From NCBI GenBank assembly GCA_963840975.1, contig CAWJBC010000011.1, positions 186,001-250,000 of the forward strand: DNA of 64,000 bases. Direction: 5' to 3'. Origin of the DNA: JAADJA01 sp963840975. Lineage in GTDB: Bacteria > Bacteroidota > Bacteroidia > Bacteroidales > JAADJA01. The position numbers and the translations under genes are program-made. This document shows positions 18,108 to 26,758 of the stretch, piece after piece (within the stretch, counting starts at the first letter, position 1; each line of letters starts with the position of its first letter). The notes beneath the pieces are model-generated. The model saw nothing but the letters and a program-made list of their open reading frames with translations. It was not told the origin of the DNA and made no database searches.

Positions 18108-19856
18108 ATGAAAATATTTTCAATTATACTATTTTTAGGTTGCTTCATTCAGTTTGGTTTTGGACAGGAATCCAATCAACTTACATCCTACCCTCAATCA
18201 AACAAAGCCATTGTCCTGGTGAATTCCAATATGGCGGATTATTTTGATTTTACGGATTATATAAAACCCTATCTGGATAATTTTGGAATTCCTTATGAAG
18301 TTTGTGATCTCAAAACCACAACTTTGCCATCGTTATCTGATTACGGTATAATCATTTTTGGTCATAATAATGTTTACGTGTCCAATTACCCCATCGCAGC
18401 CTTAGAGAATGCAGTTTCAAGCGGCGTTGGATTGTGTAGTTTTGATCCGCATCTTTTCGATTACAACAGTGCATTTAATACAGTGATTACAACCAAAACA
18501 TTATCCGTGCAGCAATTTAAATTCCCCAATGGTACACATTACATCACCCAAAAACATTCACCTGATACGTACAATCCGAATAATGATGTGATTAATTTAA
18601 TAATTGCATGGTCGCTGACGCAAAAAAGTAATTTAATTAACGGAACAGTCCTGGTGAGTGCACCAGATCCCAGCAACAGCAGTGACTTCGTTAATTTGGT
18701 AGAAATTTGTAATTACGGAAGCGGACGTGTGGTTAAGTGGAGTGGAACGGGTTGGATGTCCTCTCTGGTGCTGGGTGCCGTTTACGGCATGGATGATATT
18801 ATCTGGCGGGGAATTGTTTGGGCTGCCCGTAAACCTTTTATCATGCTGGGTTTACCCCCTTTTGTAACCATGCGGGTTGATGATGTTTATGGCGCAGGTG
18901 GTAGTGGTTCTACCAACTTTGAATGGGTTGGAATTTGTAACAATTATGGATGGAAACCCTGGTTGGGAACTTTTAATAGTCAGATCCCTCTATCAAACAT
19001 TCCCACCCTGGCAAATTTGATAAACAATGGGTTGGCCACCGCATCTCCCCATGCGTTCAATACTTCAAGTTTTATTTATTATGACCACTATAATTACGGA
19101 AATTTTGATGTTGTTCAAAATTGTGCCTTAGCGAGAGAATTTTATGAACAAAATGATTTGAAAATATCAAAATACTTCGTGCCTCATTTTTATGAACTTA
19201 GCATTGACTGCCTCCCTGAGTTACTCAAGATGAATTGCGAATTTTTAGCCACTCATATATTACCCGGTAAAGGTTATGGCAGTACAATATGGATGAATTG
19301 TGGTCCTTACAGGATCAATGACGGAAAAAATCCCAACAATGATACGCGCCCCGTTTATTATGGCGACTATGTGAAACTGAACGGGATTGATTTCTTTAAT
19401 TGCTTAACGGAGATAAGAGATGACGGAGGCTATGAATGGTATCCGATGTATTTATCGGGTGATAACATAACCACTACTTCTGCAAGAGGAATCCGGCAAC
19501 TGCGAAGGGCGTTGAACAGTATGGTTTTACCCTCGTTATTTTCGCATGAATATTTTTTTAACACCATTACCCTTGCGGATTGGAATACAATTATGTCGAA
19601 TGTAACTAACGGTATTTCAGAGTACAATCCGATTTTTACAACAACTGATTATGCTGTTCAATATATCAGGGCAAAAAAGAATACTGCCATCACAAATGTG
19701 GTTGACAACCAAAATACAATTGATATTCATTACACTGCTAACAATGATATGGACATCAAATGTCACTTGTTTAACGAGAGCGGGGGACAAATTTCTGTTA
19801 CCCTGGTTGACCTTCCACAACTGAATGGTAGTAATGTTGTTACTGTTAATAATTAA
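18108..19856 (+). CDS. Secreted deacetylase-like protein, paralogue 1
   Basis: A 582-aa secreted protein with a signal peptide ending near FGFGQE. The N-terminal third (35-200) looks like a Rossmann-type amidotransferase-like domain (AIVLVNSNMADYF, YGIIIFGHNNVY, GVGLCSFDPH). The middle resembles a NodB/CE4 or related (beta/alpha) barrel: MRVDDVYG with Asp258-Asp259, ASPHAF with His315 and FVPHFYE with His360 could be a metal site. A small C-terminal beta domain (NTIDIHYTANNDMDI) ends the protein, with no T9SS domain. The next gene encodes a close paralogue. Polysaccharide deacetylase is a fold-level inference; substrate unknown. Confidence 0.65.
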   Translation: MKIFSIILFLGCFIQFGFGQESNQLTSYPQSNKAIVLVNSNMADYFDFTDYIKPYLDNFGIPYEVCDLKTTTLPSLSDYGIIIFGHNNVYVSNYPIAALENAVSSGVGLCSFDPHLFDYNSAFNTVITTKTLSVQQFKFPNGTHYITQKHSPDTYNPNNDVINLIIAWSLTQKSNLINGTVLVSAPDPSNSSDFVNLVEICNYGSGRVVKWSGTGWMSSLVLGAVYGMDDIIWRGIVWAARKPFIMLGLPPFVTMRVDDVYGAGGSGSTNFEWVGICNNYGWKPWLGTFNSQIPLSNIPTLANLINNGLATASPHAFNTSSFIYYDHYNYGNFDVVQNCALAREFYEQNDLKISKYFVPHFYELSIDCLPELLKMNCEFLATHILPGKGYGSTIWMNCGPYRINDGKNPNNDTRPVYYGDYVKLNGIDFFNCLTEIRDDGGYEWYPMYLSGDNITTTSARGIRQLRRALNSMVLPSLFSHEYFFNTITLADWNTIMSNVTNGISEYNPIFTTTDYAVQYIRAKKNTAITNVVDNQNTIDIHYTANNDMDIKCHLFNESGGQISVTLVDLPQLNGSNVVTVNN

Positions 19857-19946
19857 CCGGGTATCATTTTGCTCAAATTATTAACAATCCTTTTTCCTGA
19901 AATTTTAAAGTCGAATTGATTAAAATTTTTAAAAAGTTGACTACTT

Positions 19947-21701
19947 ATGAATCTTCGTAAATTAATATTTGTTTTTTTTATTTTGCTGTTATATAATAGT
20001 TTGGCAGCACAGGAATTTGATCAAATCACATCCTATCCCCAATCAAACAAAGCAATCGTACTTGTCAATTCCAATATGGAGGAATATTTTGATTTTACCG
20101 ATTATATAAAACCATACCTGGAAAATTTTGGAATTCCTTTTGAAGTCTGTGATCTCAAAACTACAAGTTTGCCGTCCTTGACCAATTATGGAATAATCAT
20201 ATTTGGTCATAATAATGTTTACACTTCCAATTATCCTTTAACCGCTCTTGAGAATGCAATTTCAAGCGGGGTCGGTTTGTGTAGTTTTGATGCCCATCTT
20301 TTTGACTATAACAGTGCTTTTAATACCGTGGTAACAACCAAAACATTAAGTGTGCAGCAATTAAAATTCCCCAATGTTACGCATTACATCACGCAAAAAC
20401 ATGCACCTGACTTATACAATCCAAATAATGATGTGGTCAATCTGATTAGTTCATGGTCTTTGTCTCAAAAAAGTAATTTGGTTAATCCTACAGTTCTTGT
20501 AAGGGCTCCCAATCCAAATAATAGCAACGACTTTGTTACTTTGGTGGAAATATGCAACTATGGTAGTGGACGCATAGTCAAATGGAATAGTACCGGTTGG
20601 ATGTACACAGAGGTGCTGGGCGCTGTTTGTGGAATGGACGATATTATCTGGAGAGGAATTGTATGGGCAGCGCGAAAGCCATTTGTTATGCTGGGATTGC
20701 CTCCCTTTGTAACAATGAGGGTAGATGATGCTTTGGGAGCCGGTGGAAATAATTCCAATAATTTCGAATGGGTTAATATTTGCAATAATTATGGATGGAA
20801 ACCCTGGCTGGGTACCTTTAATAGCCAGATATCGCCCTCCAGTATTCCCACCCTGGCTAATTTAATTAATAATGGGTTGGCTACCGCATCACCTCATGCG
20901 TTTCTAAGTTATGACTTTATTTATTACAACCACAATCATGATGAGGATTTTGATGTTGTTGCAAACTGCGCTGCTGCAAGAGAGTTTTATGAACAAAATG
21001 ATTTAAAAATTTCAAAATATTTTGTACCCCATTATTACGAACTTGATTCGGCGAGCCTGCCGGAGTTGGTGAAAATGAACTGTGAATTTTTAGCCATTCA
21101 AATGTTACCCGGCTGGGGTTATGGTACTGCCGACTGGCTGAACTGTGGACCATACAGAATCAATGATGCTGACAATCCATTTAATAATACCCGTCCGGTT
21201 TATTATGGCGATTACGTAAAATTAAATGGCATTGATTTCTTTATTTGTTTAACAGAAATAAGAGATGACGGGGGTTACGAATGGTATCCGATGTATTTAC
21301 CGGGTGATAATGTTACGACAACTTCCGCCAGGGGAATTCGCCACCTGAGAAGAGCATTGAACAGTATGGTTTTGCCCTCGTTATTTACGCATGAATATTT
21401 TTTTAATACCATTACATTGGCGAATTGGAATACCATTATGTCGAATGTTACTTCCGGCATTTCACCCTACAATCCAATTTTTACAACTACCGATTATGCC
21501 GTTCAATATATACGGGCTAAAAAGAATACAAACCTTACAAATGTGGTTGACAACCAAAATACCATTGACATTTACTACACCGCCAATAATGACATGGACA
21601 TCAAATGTCACATGTTTAAAGAGAGTGGCGGGCAAATTACTGTTACCCCTGTTGATCTTCCGCAATTGAACGGCACCAATGTGGTAACGGTCAGTTATTA
21701 G
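19947..21701 (+). CDS. Secreted deacetylase-like protein, paralogue 2
   Basis: A 584-aa tandem paralogue of the preceding protein, nearly collinear from signal peptide (ending SLAAQE) to the terminal NVVTVSY. The putative metal residues are kept: MRVDDALG, ASPHAF and VPHYYE. Differences concentrate in the loop after the DD motif and around LSYDFIYYNHNHDEDF. The 90-bp gap between the two genes is AT-rich. Retention of both copies suggests different substrates or dosage. As for paralogue 1, CE4-like activity is an inference from motifs only. Confidence 0.65.
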   Translation: MNLRKLIFVFFILLLYNSLAAQEFDQITSYPQSNKAIVLVNSNMEEYFDFTDYIKPYLENFGIPFEVCDLKTTSLPSLTNYGIIIFGHNNVYTSNYPLTALENAISSGVGLCSFDAHLFDYNSAFNTVVTTKTLSVQQLKFPNVTHYITQKHAPDLYNPNNDVVNLISSWSLSQKSNLVNPTVLVRAPNPNNSNDFVTLVEICNYGSGRIVKWNSTGWMYTEVLGAVCGMDDIIWRGIVWAARKPFVMLGLPPFVTMRVDDALGAGGNNSNNFEWVNICNNYGWKPWLGTFNSQISPSSIPTLANLINNGLATASPHAFLSYDFIYYNHNHDEDFDVVANCAAAREFYEQNDLKISKYFVPHYYELDSASLPELVKMNCEFLAIQMLPGWGYGTADWLNCGPYRINDADNPFNNTRPVYYGDYVKLNGIDFFICLTEIRDDGGYEWYPMYLPGDNVTTTSARGIRHLRRALNSMVLPSLFTHEYFFNTITLANWNTIMSNVTSGISPYNPIFTTTDYAVQYIRAKKNTNLTNVVDNQNTIDIYYTANNDMDIKCHMFKESGGQITVTPVDLPQLNGTNVVTVSY

Positions 21702-21790
21702 CGTTTACCTTTTCCTTTTCTTGTTATTACTTTATGATCCTTATTTACTTTATTAATTCTTACTATTTTTACGCAAAATATTGCATAATC

Positions 21791-22408
21791 ATGAATATCT
21801 GTAAATGGGTTTTTGTCTTCTTTCTTTTCCTTGTTTTAAAAAATTTGACGGCACAGGAATTCAATGGAGGTGTGCTTGGTGGATTAAGTGCATCCGAAAT
21901 TTCGGGTGACGGAAAATGGGGACCGAACAAAGCTGGTATTTATGCTGGTTTTTTTGTGAACCGGTATTTCAGCACACGTTCATCAATTCAGTTGGAACTC
22001 GACTATATTCAGAAAGGAAGCAGGGAGAACCCTGATTCAAGTAATAATTATAACTTTTACCTTTTGCGCTTGAATTACATTGAAATGCCCTTACATTATA
22101 AATATGATTTTCATGAAAAAGCATCACTTGAAGCCGGTATGTCACTTGGATTTCTGGTTCACAGTTACGAAGAAGGCAATGCGGGTGACCCTGTGAGCGG
22201 TGGGGAGTTCGATAAGACCGATCTGAGTATCAATTTTGGAGCTTATTACACTTTTATTGAAAATTTCAGGATCAATATCCGCTATTCAAATTCAATACTT
22301 AAAGTGAGGGATCACTCTTCCGGTGCCACATACCGGATGAATCAGGGGCAATATAACGAGGTGTTGAGCTTTACTATTCACTACATCATTCCCGGATTGT
22401 CACGCTGA
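21791..22408 (+). CDS. PorT-like outer-membrane beta-barrel protein
   Basis: With the start at ATG 21791 the 205-aa product has a clean signal peptide (MNICKWVFVFF ... LTAQE); the longer reading from 21734 adds an unlikely leader. The mature part is typical of small Bacteroidota 8-stranded barrels of the PorT family: GGVLGGLSASEISGDG, NRYFSTRSSIQLELDYIQKG, YIEMPLHYKYDF, LEAGMSLGFLV and NIRYSNSILKV. The 3' end overlaps the convergent heme lipoprotein gene by 23 bp. Confidence 0.75.
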   Translation: MNICKWVFVFFLFLVLKNLTAQEFNGGVLGGLSASEISGDGKWGPNKAGIYAGFFVNRYFSTRSSIQLELDYIQKGSRENPDSSNNYNFYLLRLNYIEMPLHYKYDFHEKASLEAGMSLGFLVHSYEEGNAGDPVSGGEFDKTDLSINFGAYYTFIENFRINIRYSNSILKVRDHSSGATYRMNQGQYNEVLSFTIHYIIPGLSR

Positions 22409-22994
22409 TCAGTCCCCTGAAATCATCAACTTGGTATCCTGTTGCTTTGTCTTCTGGGTATAAACCTGCCAGTTGGTTCACAAGAGCGCTGTCCATTTTT
22501 GCTGACTCACCATGACAACCGAGGCAAACCTGCTCCATCATGATGGGTTTGTAAAAGCGGAATCGTATTTGGTTATTTTCAGTTATTTTTTGAATATAAA
22601 ACGCCGGCATTTCCTTATTATCTCCGATCAATGAAGTGTAGTGGTTCAGCGCGAGTTTTTCAATGCTGTCGGGTGCATTCAGCGGGTTACGGTAATTGTT
22701 TGAAATTCGCTTCACATTAACGACTCCTGTCCGATTTTCTGTTGTAAGTTCGGTGAGAGGGATGGCTCTTATATTGCAAACCTGGATAGCATTCTGAAAT
22801 CCGCCTTCGGATATAGCTGACTTTAGCTCACCTTTCAGCGTATTTGTCAGGTTTTTGGATACCATATCACCTATCTCCTTTATCCGCGATGTTTCCAGTT
22901 CGTCAGGATCTTCGATTTTCAATGAAGGATTTTTACAAGCGGAGAAAATTACAATAAGTGAAATGAAAATGAATGCAGGAATGGTATTTTTCAT
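22386..22994 (-). CDS. Tll0287-like (DUF3365) heme-binding lipoprotein
   Basis: A 202-aa lipoprotein. The lipobox IFSAC places the lipidated cysteine at residue 20. The mature domain matches the Tll0287/DUF3365 family of PAS-like heme proteins: IQVCNIRAIPLTEL, VKRISNNYRNPLNAPD, and a covalent c-type heme motif CLGCHG. A periplasmic redox or sensor role is expected; no kinase is fused to it here. Its end overlaps the convergent barrel gene. Confidence 0.85.
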   Translation of the reverse strand: MKNTIPAFIFISLIVIFSACKNPSLKIEDPDELETSRIKEIGDMVSKNLTNTLKGELKSAISEGGFQNAIQVCNIRAIPLTELTTENRTGVVNVKRISNNYRNPLNAPDSIEKLALNHYTSLIGDNKEMPAFYIQKITENNQIRFRFYKPIMMEQVCLGCHGESAKMDSALVNQLAGLYPEDKATGYQVDDFRGLISVTIRE

Positions 22995-23066
22995 AGCAGT
23001 AGAATTAGCAATTTTTAATATCTGTCACCGGATTTAAGGTGATTTTTAAATTCGGGATCGGGTTCT

Positions 23067-23465
23067 TTAAAATATCATCGAAAGATTTATGTAGTCAAGG
23101 TATTCGGCTGAATCGTCGCCAAAAATTTCCATGGTTTCACCGGTAATTTTAAAGGTGCTTTTTTTGCCGGCTACCCTCGAAAAGAGGATTTCAAAGTCCC
23201 TGCCTTGTTCGTCAACCATTATGATCTTGATCAGGCTTTTGTGACGACCTGAACTCAATTCAGCATGGCAAATAGGACAATAGAAATCAAGTTGATCGCC
23301 TTCATTATAATCAAAACCGGGATTTTTTTCTACACCATAATTTCCGAGTTCAGTATGGAGCGAGAGCAATCCATATTGCTGATCAGGAGTTTTAACTGAA
23401 AACAGAACGCAACCCTTGAGATCAATATAGCCATTGCAGTGCGGGCATTTATAACGGATATTCAT
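23067..23465 (-). CDS. Zinc-ribbon protein of unknown function
   Basis: A 132-aa soluble protein with two zinc-ligand pairs, YKCPHCNG near residue 7 and FYCPICHAEL near residue 62, which together could form one zinc ribbon. The second half is a small beta-rich domain (KIIMVDEQGRDFEILFSRVAG). Similar stand-alone proteins occur in Bacteroidota, but I know of no assigned function. It stands alone between the heme lipoprotein and the oxidoreductase operon. Confidence 0.7.
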   Translation of the reverse strand: MNIRYKCPHCNGYIDLKGCVLFSVKTPDQQYGLLSLHTELGNYGVEKNPGFDYNEGDQLDFYCPICHAELSSGRHKSLIKIIMVDEQGRDFEILFSRVAGKKSTFKITGETMEIFGDDSAEYLDYINLSMIF

Positions 23466-23552
23466 ATAAGTTGGGTTTTAGAAATTTATAACTTTTACGA
23501 TTTCGAATGTACAACATTTTTACAGAAAATCAACGAACCCCCTAAAATAAAA

Positions 23553-23584
23553 AAACCTTCAAAGTATTTAAACTTCAAAGGTTT
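23553..23584 (-). terminator. Terminator downstream of the 2-oxoacid oxidoreductase operon
   Basis: On the minus strand AAACCTT and AAGGTTT form a stem followed by a T-rich run (TTTTTTTATTTT). It lies 24 bp after the gamma-subunit stop. Confidence 0.6.
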
Positions 23585-23607
23585 AGATTTTGTTGCTTTT
23601 AAAGCCC

Positions 23608-24159
23608 TTAAACTTTTTGTACTTCTTCCACAATTTCCAATCCCAGGCTGATGGCTTTTTCATTTTCAGCTATAAGGTGATGGTATCTTTCGGGAAGTGA
23701 TTTTTTAATACCCCTGATCACGTTGTCGAACTCAACGATGGGTTTTACTTTGAGGTAACCGCCCAAAACAATCATATTGAAGATTTTCCGGAGTCCGAGA
23801 TTTGCGGCTTCTTTGCTGGCTTCAATTTTATAAATGCTGATGTCTTTTCTTGTGGGAGGATGAGTAATTCCGTTTGGATCATACAGAAGTGTTCCACCCG
23901 GTTTTACCATCGGCTCAAACTTATCCATTGATTGCTGATTCAGGATAATGGCGGTGTCGAAAAGGTTGAGAATGGGTGAGCTGATCCGCTCATCGCTTAA
24001 GATAACGGTAACATTGGCTGTACCGCCCCGCATTTCGGGTCCGTACGACGGCATCCAGCTTACTTCCTGATCCTGCATGATGCCGGAGTAAGCCAGTATT
24101 TTTCCCATCGAAAGTACTCCCTGTCCACCAAAGCCGGCAATGATAATTTCTTCAGTCAT
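23608..24159 (-). CDS. 2-oxoacid:ferredoxin oxidoreductase, gamma subunit
   Basis: The 183-aa gamma subunit of a 2-oxoacid:acceptor oxidoreductase. It has the family start EIIIAGFGGQGVLSMGKILAY, then SWMPSYGPEMRGGTANV and FDTAIILNQQSMDKF. It is the last gene of a delta-alpha-beta-gamma operon. With the other subunits it converts a 2-oxoacid plus CoA to acyl-CoA, CO2 and reduced ferredoxin. Whether the substrate is 2-oxoglutarate or a branched-chain 2-oxoacid cannot be told from sequence alone. Confidence 0.93.
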   Translation of the reverse strand: MTEEIIIAGFGGQGVLSMGKILAYSGIMQDQEVSWMPSYGPEMRGGTANVTVILSDERISSPILNLFDTAIILNQQSMDKFEPMVKPGGTLLYDPNGITHPPTRKDISIYKIEASKEAANLGLRKIFNMIVLGGYLKVKPIVEFDNVIRGIKKSLPERYHHLIAENEKAISLGLEIVEEVQKV

Positions 24160-24210
24160 GTTAATAAAGATTTTCTAAGGTATTTTTCAATTTAACTTGT
24201 ATCAATAATT

Positions 24211-24414
24211 TTACTTTTTAACCAGTTCCCCGTCAACCTTGATATCTCCCAGCGGGTAGAATGGGAACATATTGTCTACCATCCACTGGTTTGCCTGTAC
24301 AGGCGACATTTTCCAGCCGGAATTGCAATTTGAAACTATCTCGACAAAAGTCAGCCCGCGGTTTTGATGCTGCAATTCAATGGCTGTACGCACCGCTTTT
24401 TTGGCTTTCCTCAC
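24211..24414 (-). CDS. 2-oxoacid:ferredoxin oxidoreductase beta subunit, 3' part (frameshifted)
   Basis: These 67 codons encode the C-terminal end of the beta subunit in a different frame from the upstream part: VRKAKKAVRTAIELQHQNRGL, then FVEIVSNCNSGWKMSPVQANQW and the closing DIKVDGELVKK. On the minus strand the sequence GTTAAGCGTGAGG contains one base more than GTTAACGTGAGG, which would give the expected HTPVNVRKAKKA join. It is not an independent gene. The repaired subunit is about 263 aa, the usual size. Confidence 0.85.
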   Translation of the reverse strand: MRKAKKAVRTAIELQHQNRGLTFVEIVSNCNSGWKMSPVQANQWMVDNMFPFYPLGDIKVDGELVKK

Positions 24415-25003
24415 GCTTAACAGGTGTATGAACCGCCTGCCTTGTAACGTAATATGTTCCGGGTAACTGAGCGACCAACTCGGTCATCTTGAGCGGATGC
24501 CCCATCTGTTGCCATTCACGTCCATACGGTGAGGTTGACGACTTCATTCCTTCGAGGGTTGTTGGCGCCATCTGCCCTCCGGTCATTCCATAAATTCCAT
24601 TGTTGATGAAAAAGATAGTGAAATTTTCACCGCGGTTGCAGGCATGAATTGTTTCAGCAGTTCCGATTGCAGCGAGGTCGCCATCGCCCTGGTATGTAAA
24701 AACTGTTTTTTCGGGATGGAGTCTTTTAACAGCGGTTGCCAAAGCCGGTGCGCGTCCATGTGCCGCCTGCTGCATATCAATGTTCATAAATTCGTAAGCC
24801 AGCACAGAACAGCCTACAGGGGCAATGCCAATCGTTTTTGATTGTAATCCCATTTCGTCCAAAACCTCCATGATGATCCTGTGCGCTGTTCCGTGACCGC
24901 AGCCGGGACAATAACTCAAAATGTTATCAGTCATCAGGCTGGTCTTTTTGTAAACCAGGTTTTCCGGTTTTATTATTTCAGCTTTTGTGATTGTTTCAGC
25001 CAT
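24377..25003 (-). CDS. 2-oxoacid:ferredoxin oxidoreductase beta subunit, 5' part (frameshifted)
   Basis: This TPP-binding subunit has SYCPGCGHGTAHRI (a cluster or TPP-region cysteine motif), SVLAYEFMNIDMQQAAHGRAPA, the TPP/Mg motif GDGDLAAIGTAETIHACNRG, and FINNGIYGMTGGQMAPTT. The family sequence stops at QAVHTPV, after which the frame reads KREESQKSGAYSH and ends. The other frame continues the subunit. The alpha subunit stops 4 bp upstream, so translation is probably coupled. A frameshift in the catalytic subunit of an otherwise intact operon suggests a sequencing error. Confidence 0.9.
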   Translation of the reverse strand: MAETITKAEIIKPENLVYKKTSLMTDNILSYCPGCGHGTAHRIIMEVLDEMGLQSKTIGIAPVGCSVLAYEFMNIDMQQAAHGRAPALATAVKRLHPEKTVFTYQGDGDLAAIGTAETIHACNRGENFTIFFINNGIYGMTGGQMAPTTLEGMKSSTSPYGREWQQMGHPLKMTELVAQLPGTYYVTRQAVHTPVKREESQKSGAYSH

Positions 25004-25007
25004 AGTT

Positions 25008-26093
25008 TTAACCTTTGATAAATTGATGTTCTAAAAAATTGGCAACTTCGGTCGGAGAGGGGATGATACCGCCCATTCTTCCGAAATGATAAACAGGAAC
25101 CTTGCATTCCACAGAAAGTTTAACGTCTTCCACCATTTGTCCGGCGCTCATTTCTACGCTCAAAATTCCTTTCACTCTTCCGGCGATGTTAAACAAGGGT
25201 TCTTTTGGGAAAGGGTAAAGCGTAATAAGCCTTACCAATCCGGCTTTGATTCCTTTTGCCCTTAATATCTGAATTGATTTCAGGCAAATGCGGGCGCTGG
25301 TTCCATAAGCAACAAAAAGATATTCGGCATCGTCGCACTGTATTTCTTCGTAAAGCACTTCTTTGGCTTCTATTTCCCTGTACTTTTTTTGCAATTTTTG
25401 ATTGTGCCTTTCCTGCACCAGCGAATCAAGATTGAGGGAGGTGATGATGTTCCTTTCGCGGTCAGGGGTTTTGCCTGTGGTTGCCCAGGGGCAATTGGCG
25501 ATGATCTCTTTTTCTGTCAATCGTGGTTTCTGGTCGCCGATCTCCACTTTTTCCATCATTTGCCCGATGGCTCCGTCAGACTGAACCATGACTGGTGTGC
25601 GGTATTTGAAAGCAAGTTCATATCCAAGTTCAACAAAATCATACATCTCCTGAACGGATGATGGCGCCAGCACGATGATATGGTAATCACCATGTCCGCC
25701 TCCTTTGGTGGACTGAAAATAATCGGCTTGCGAGGGTTGAATGGTTCCCAATCCGGGTCCGCCACGCACCACATTCAAAAGCACACACGGCAGTTCAGAA
25801 CCAGCCATATACGAAATACCTTCCTGCATCAGGCTTACGCCCGGGCTGGATGATGATGTCATTACTTTTTTCCCGCAACCGGCTCCGCCGTATAACATAT
25901 TGATGGCAGCCACTTCGCTTTCAGCCTGGAGTACCACCATACCTGTCCGCTCGTGCGGTTTTTCGGATGTAAGGTATTCCATCACTTCTGATTGCGGTGT
26001 GATCGGATAACCGAAATATCCATCTACCCCGGTCCTGATTGCTGCCTCGGCGAAAGCCTCATTCCCTTTCATTAACCTAAGCTCTTTTCCCAT
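25008..26093 (-). CDS. 2-oxoacid:ferredoxin oxidoreductase, alpha subunit
   Basis: The 361-aa alpha subunit is of the short KorA/VorB type. It carries the pyrimidine-binding domain (MKGNEAFAEAAIRTGVDGYFGYPITPQSEV), EVAAINMLYGGAGCGKKVMTSSSSPG, and domain II (YLFVAYGTSARICLKSI, GLVRLITLYPFP). Activity requires the beta subunit for TPP and the delta ferredoxin for electrons. In anaerobic Bacteroidota such complexes work in amino-acid fermentation or make 2-oxoglutarate or succinyl-CoA. Together with the ADP-forming acyl-CoA synthetase near 32-34 kb they could conserve energy as ATP. Confidence 0.93.
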   Translation of the reverse strand: MGKELRLMKGNEAFAEAAIRTGVDGYFGYPITPQSEVMEYLTSEKPHERTGMVVLQAESEVAAINMLYGGAGCGKKVMTSSSSPGVSLMQEGISYMAGSELPCVLLNVVRGGPGLGTIQPSQADYFQSTKGGGHGDYHIIVLAPSSVQEMYDFVELGYELAFKYRTPVMVQSDGAIGQMMEKVEIGDQKPRLTEKEIIANCPWATTGKTPDRERNIITSLNLDSLVQERHNQKLQKKYREIEAKEVLYEEIQCDDAEYLFVAYGTSARICLKSIQILRAKGIKAGLVRLITLYPFPKEPLFNIAGRVKGILSVEMSAGQMVEDVKLSVECKVPVYHFGRMGGIIPSPTEVANFLEHQFIKG

Positions 26094-26117
26094 ATTGTCG
26101 GTTTTAAATATTGAAAT

Positions 26118-26336
26118 TTATACTTTAACTCTGTAAACAGTAATTACCCCGTCAGGACAAACGACAGCGCAATTGGTGCATCCGGTGCATTTACCATGAA
26201 TGTCCTGCATAAAATGGTAGCCCTTTCCGTTCACTGCATCCACCATCGCGATGGTTTCGGTTGGGCAATGTGCAAGGCAAACTTCGCAGCCCTTGCACTT
26301 TTCGATGTCAACGATGATTTCTCCTTTTAATGCCAT
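26118..26336 (-). CDS. 2-oxoacid:ferredoxin oxidoreductase, delta subunit (2[4Fe-4S] ferredoxin)
   Basis: A small ferredoxin of 72 aa starting at MALKGEIIVD; a longer frame from 26384 adds 16 residues that do not look ferredoxin-like. Two clusters are evident: CKGCEVCLAHCP and CTGCTNCAVVCP, each CxxCxxCxxxCP. It relays electrons from the TPP site to external ferredoxin. It is the first gene of the operon, 24 bp ahead of the alpha subunit. Confidence 0.92.
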   Translation of the reverse strand: MALKGEIIVDIEKCKGCEVCLAHCPTETIAMVDAVNGKGYHFMQDIHGKCTGCTNCAVVCPDGVITVYRVKV

Positions 26337-26758
26337 AAGATGATCGAATGATATGTGTTTATAAAATCGTGCGAACCTCAACAAACCGGACCCAGGGGGG
26401 CAAGTTGCTTTAATTCAGTGATACCGCAGAACAGGGCAAGAAAATCAATTCACCGGATTGTTAACGGTATAACAACCGGACGAAATTAGAAAAAATATAA
26501 TAGAAACAACCGAAAGAGGAAAAGAATTTTATTAATCTTTTACGAGCCCTAGTTAATGCTGGTATACCGGATTTATTACACAGGATGGTTTTGATTAAAG
26601 ATCTTCAGCCGGTTTCTTCGATGGTGGGATCTTGTTGCACGAGCCAGCATAGAGATTTTTATAGGCACGAGTGAGGACGCTCGCGTCATCGGTGCCTCTT
26701 TCAGTAGTCGGAAACCTGCCCCGGAATTAAACCTTGAAACCTGAAACCCGTACCAACC
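26337..26758. other. Intergenic region with hairpin and simple repeats, no gene seen
   Basis: About 420 bp between the oxidoreductase operon (divergent, leftward) and the end of the sialidase-like gene. An AGGCAC/GTGCCT stem (26663-26697) encloses a smaller CGAG/CTCG hairpin. Near 26726-26770 CCTTGAAACCTG and CCTTAAACTTTAAAC words recur, as they do in other gaps of this window. I see no ORF or RNA gene. Confidence 0.5.
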
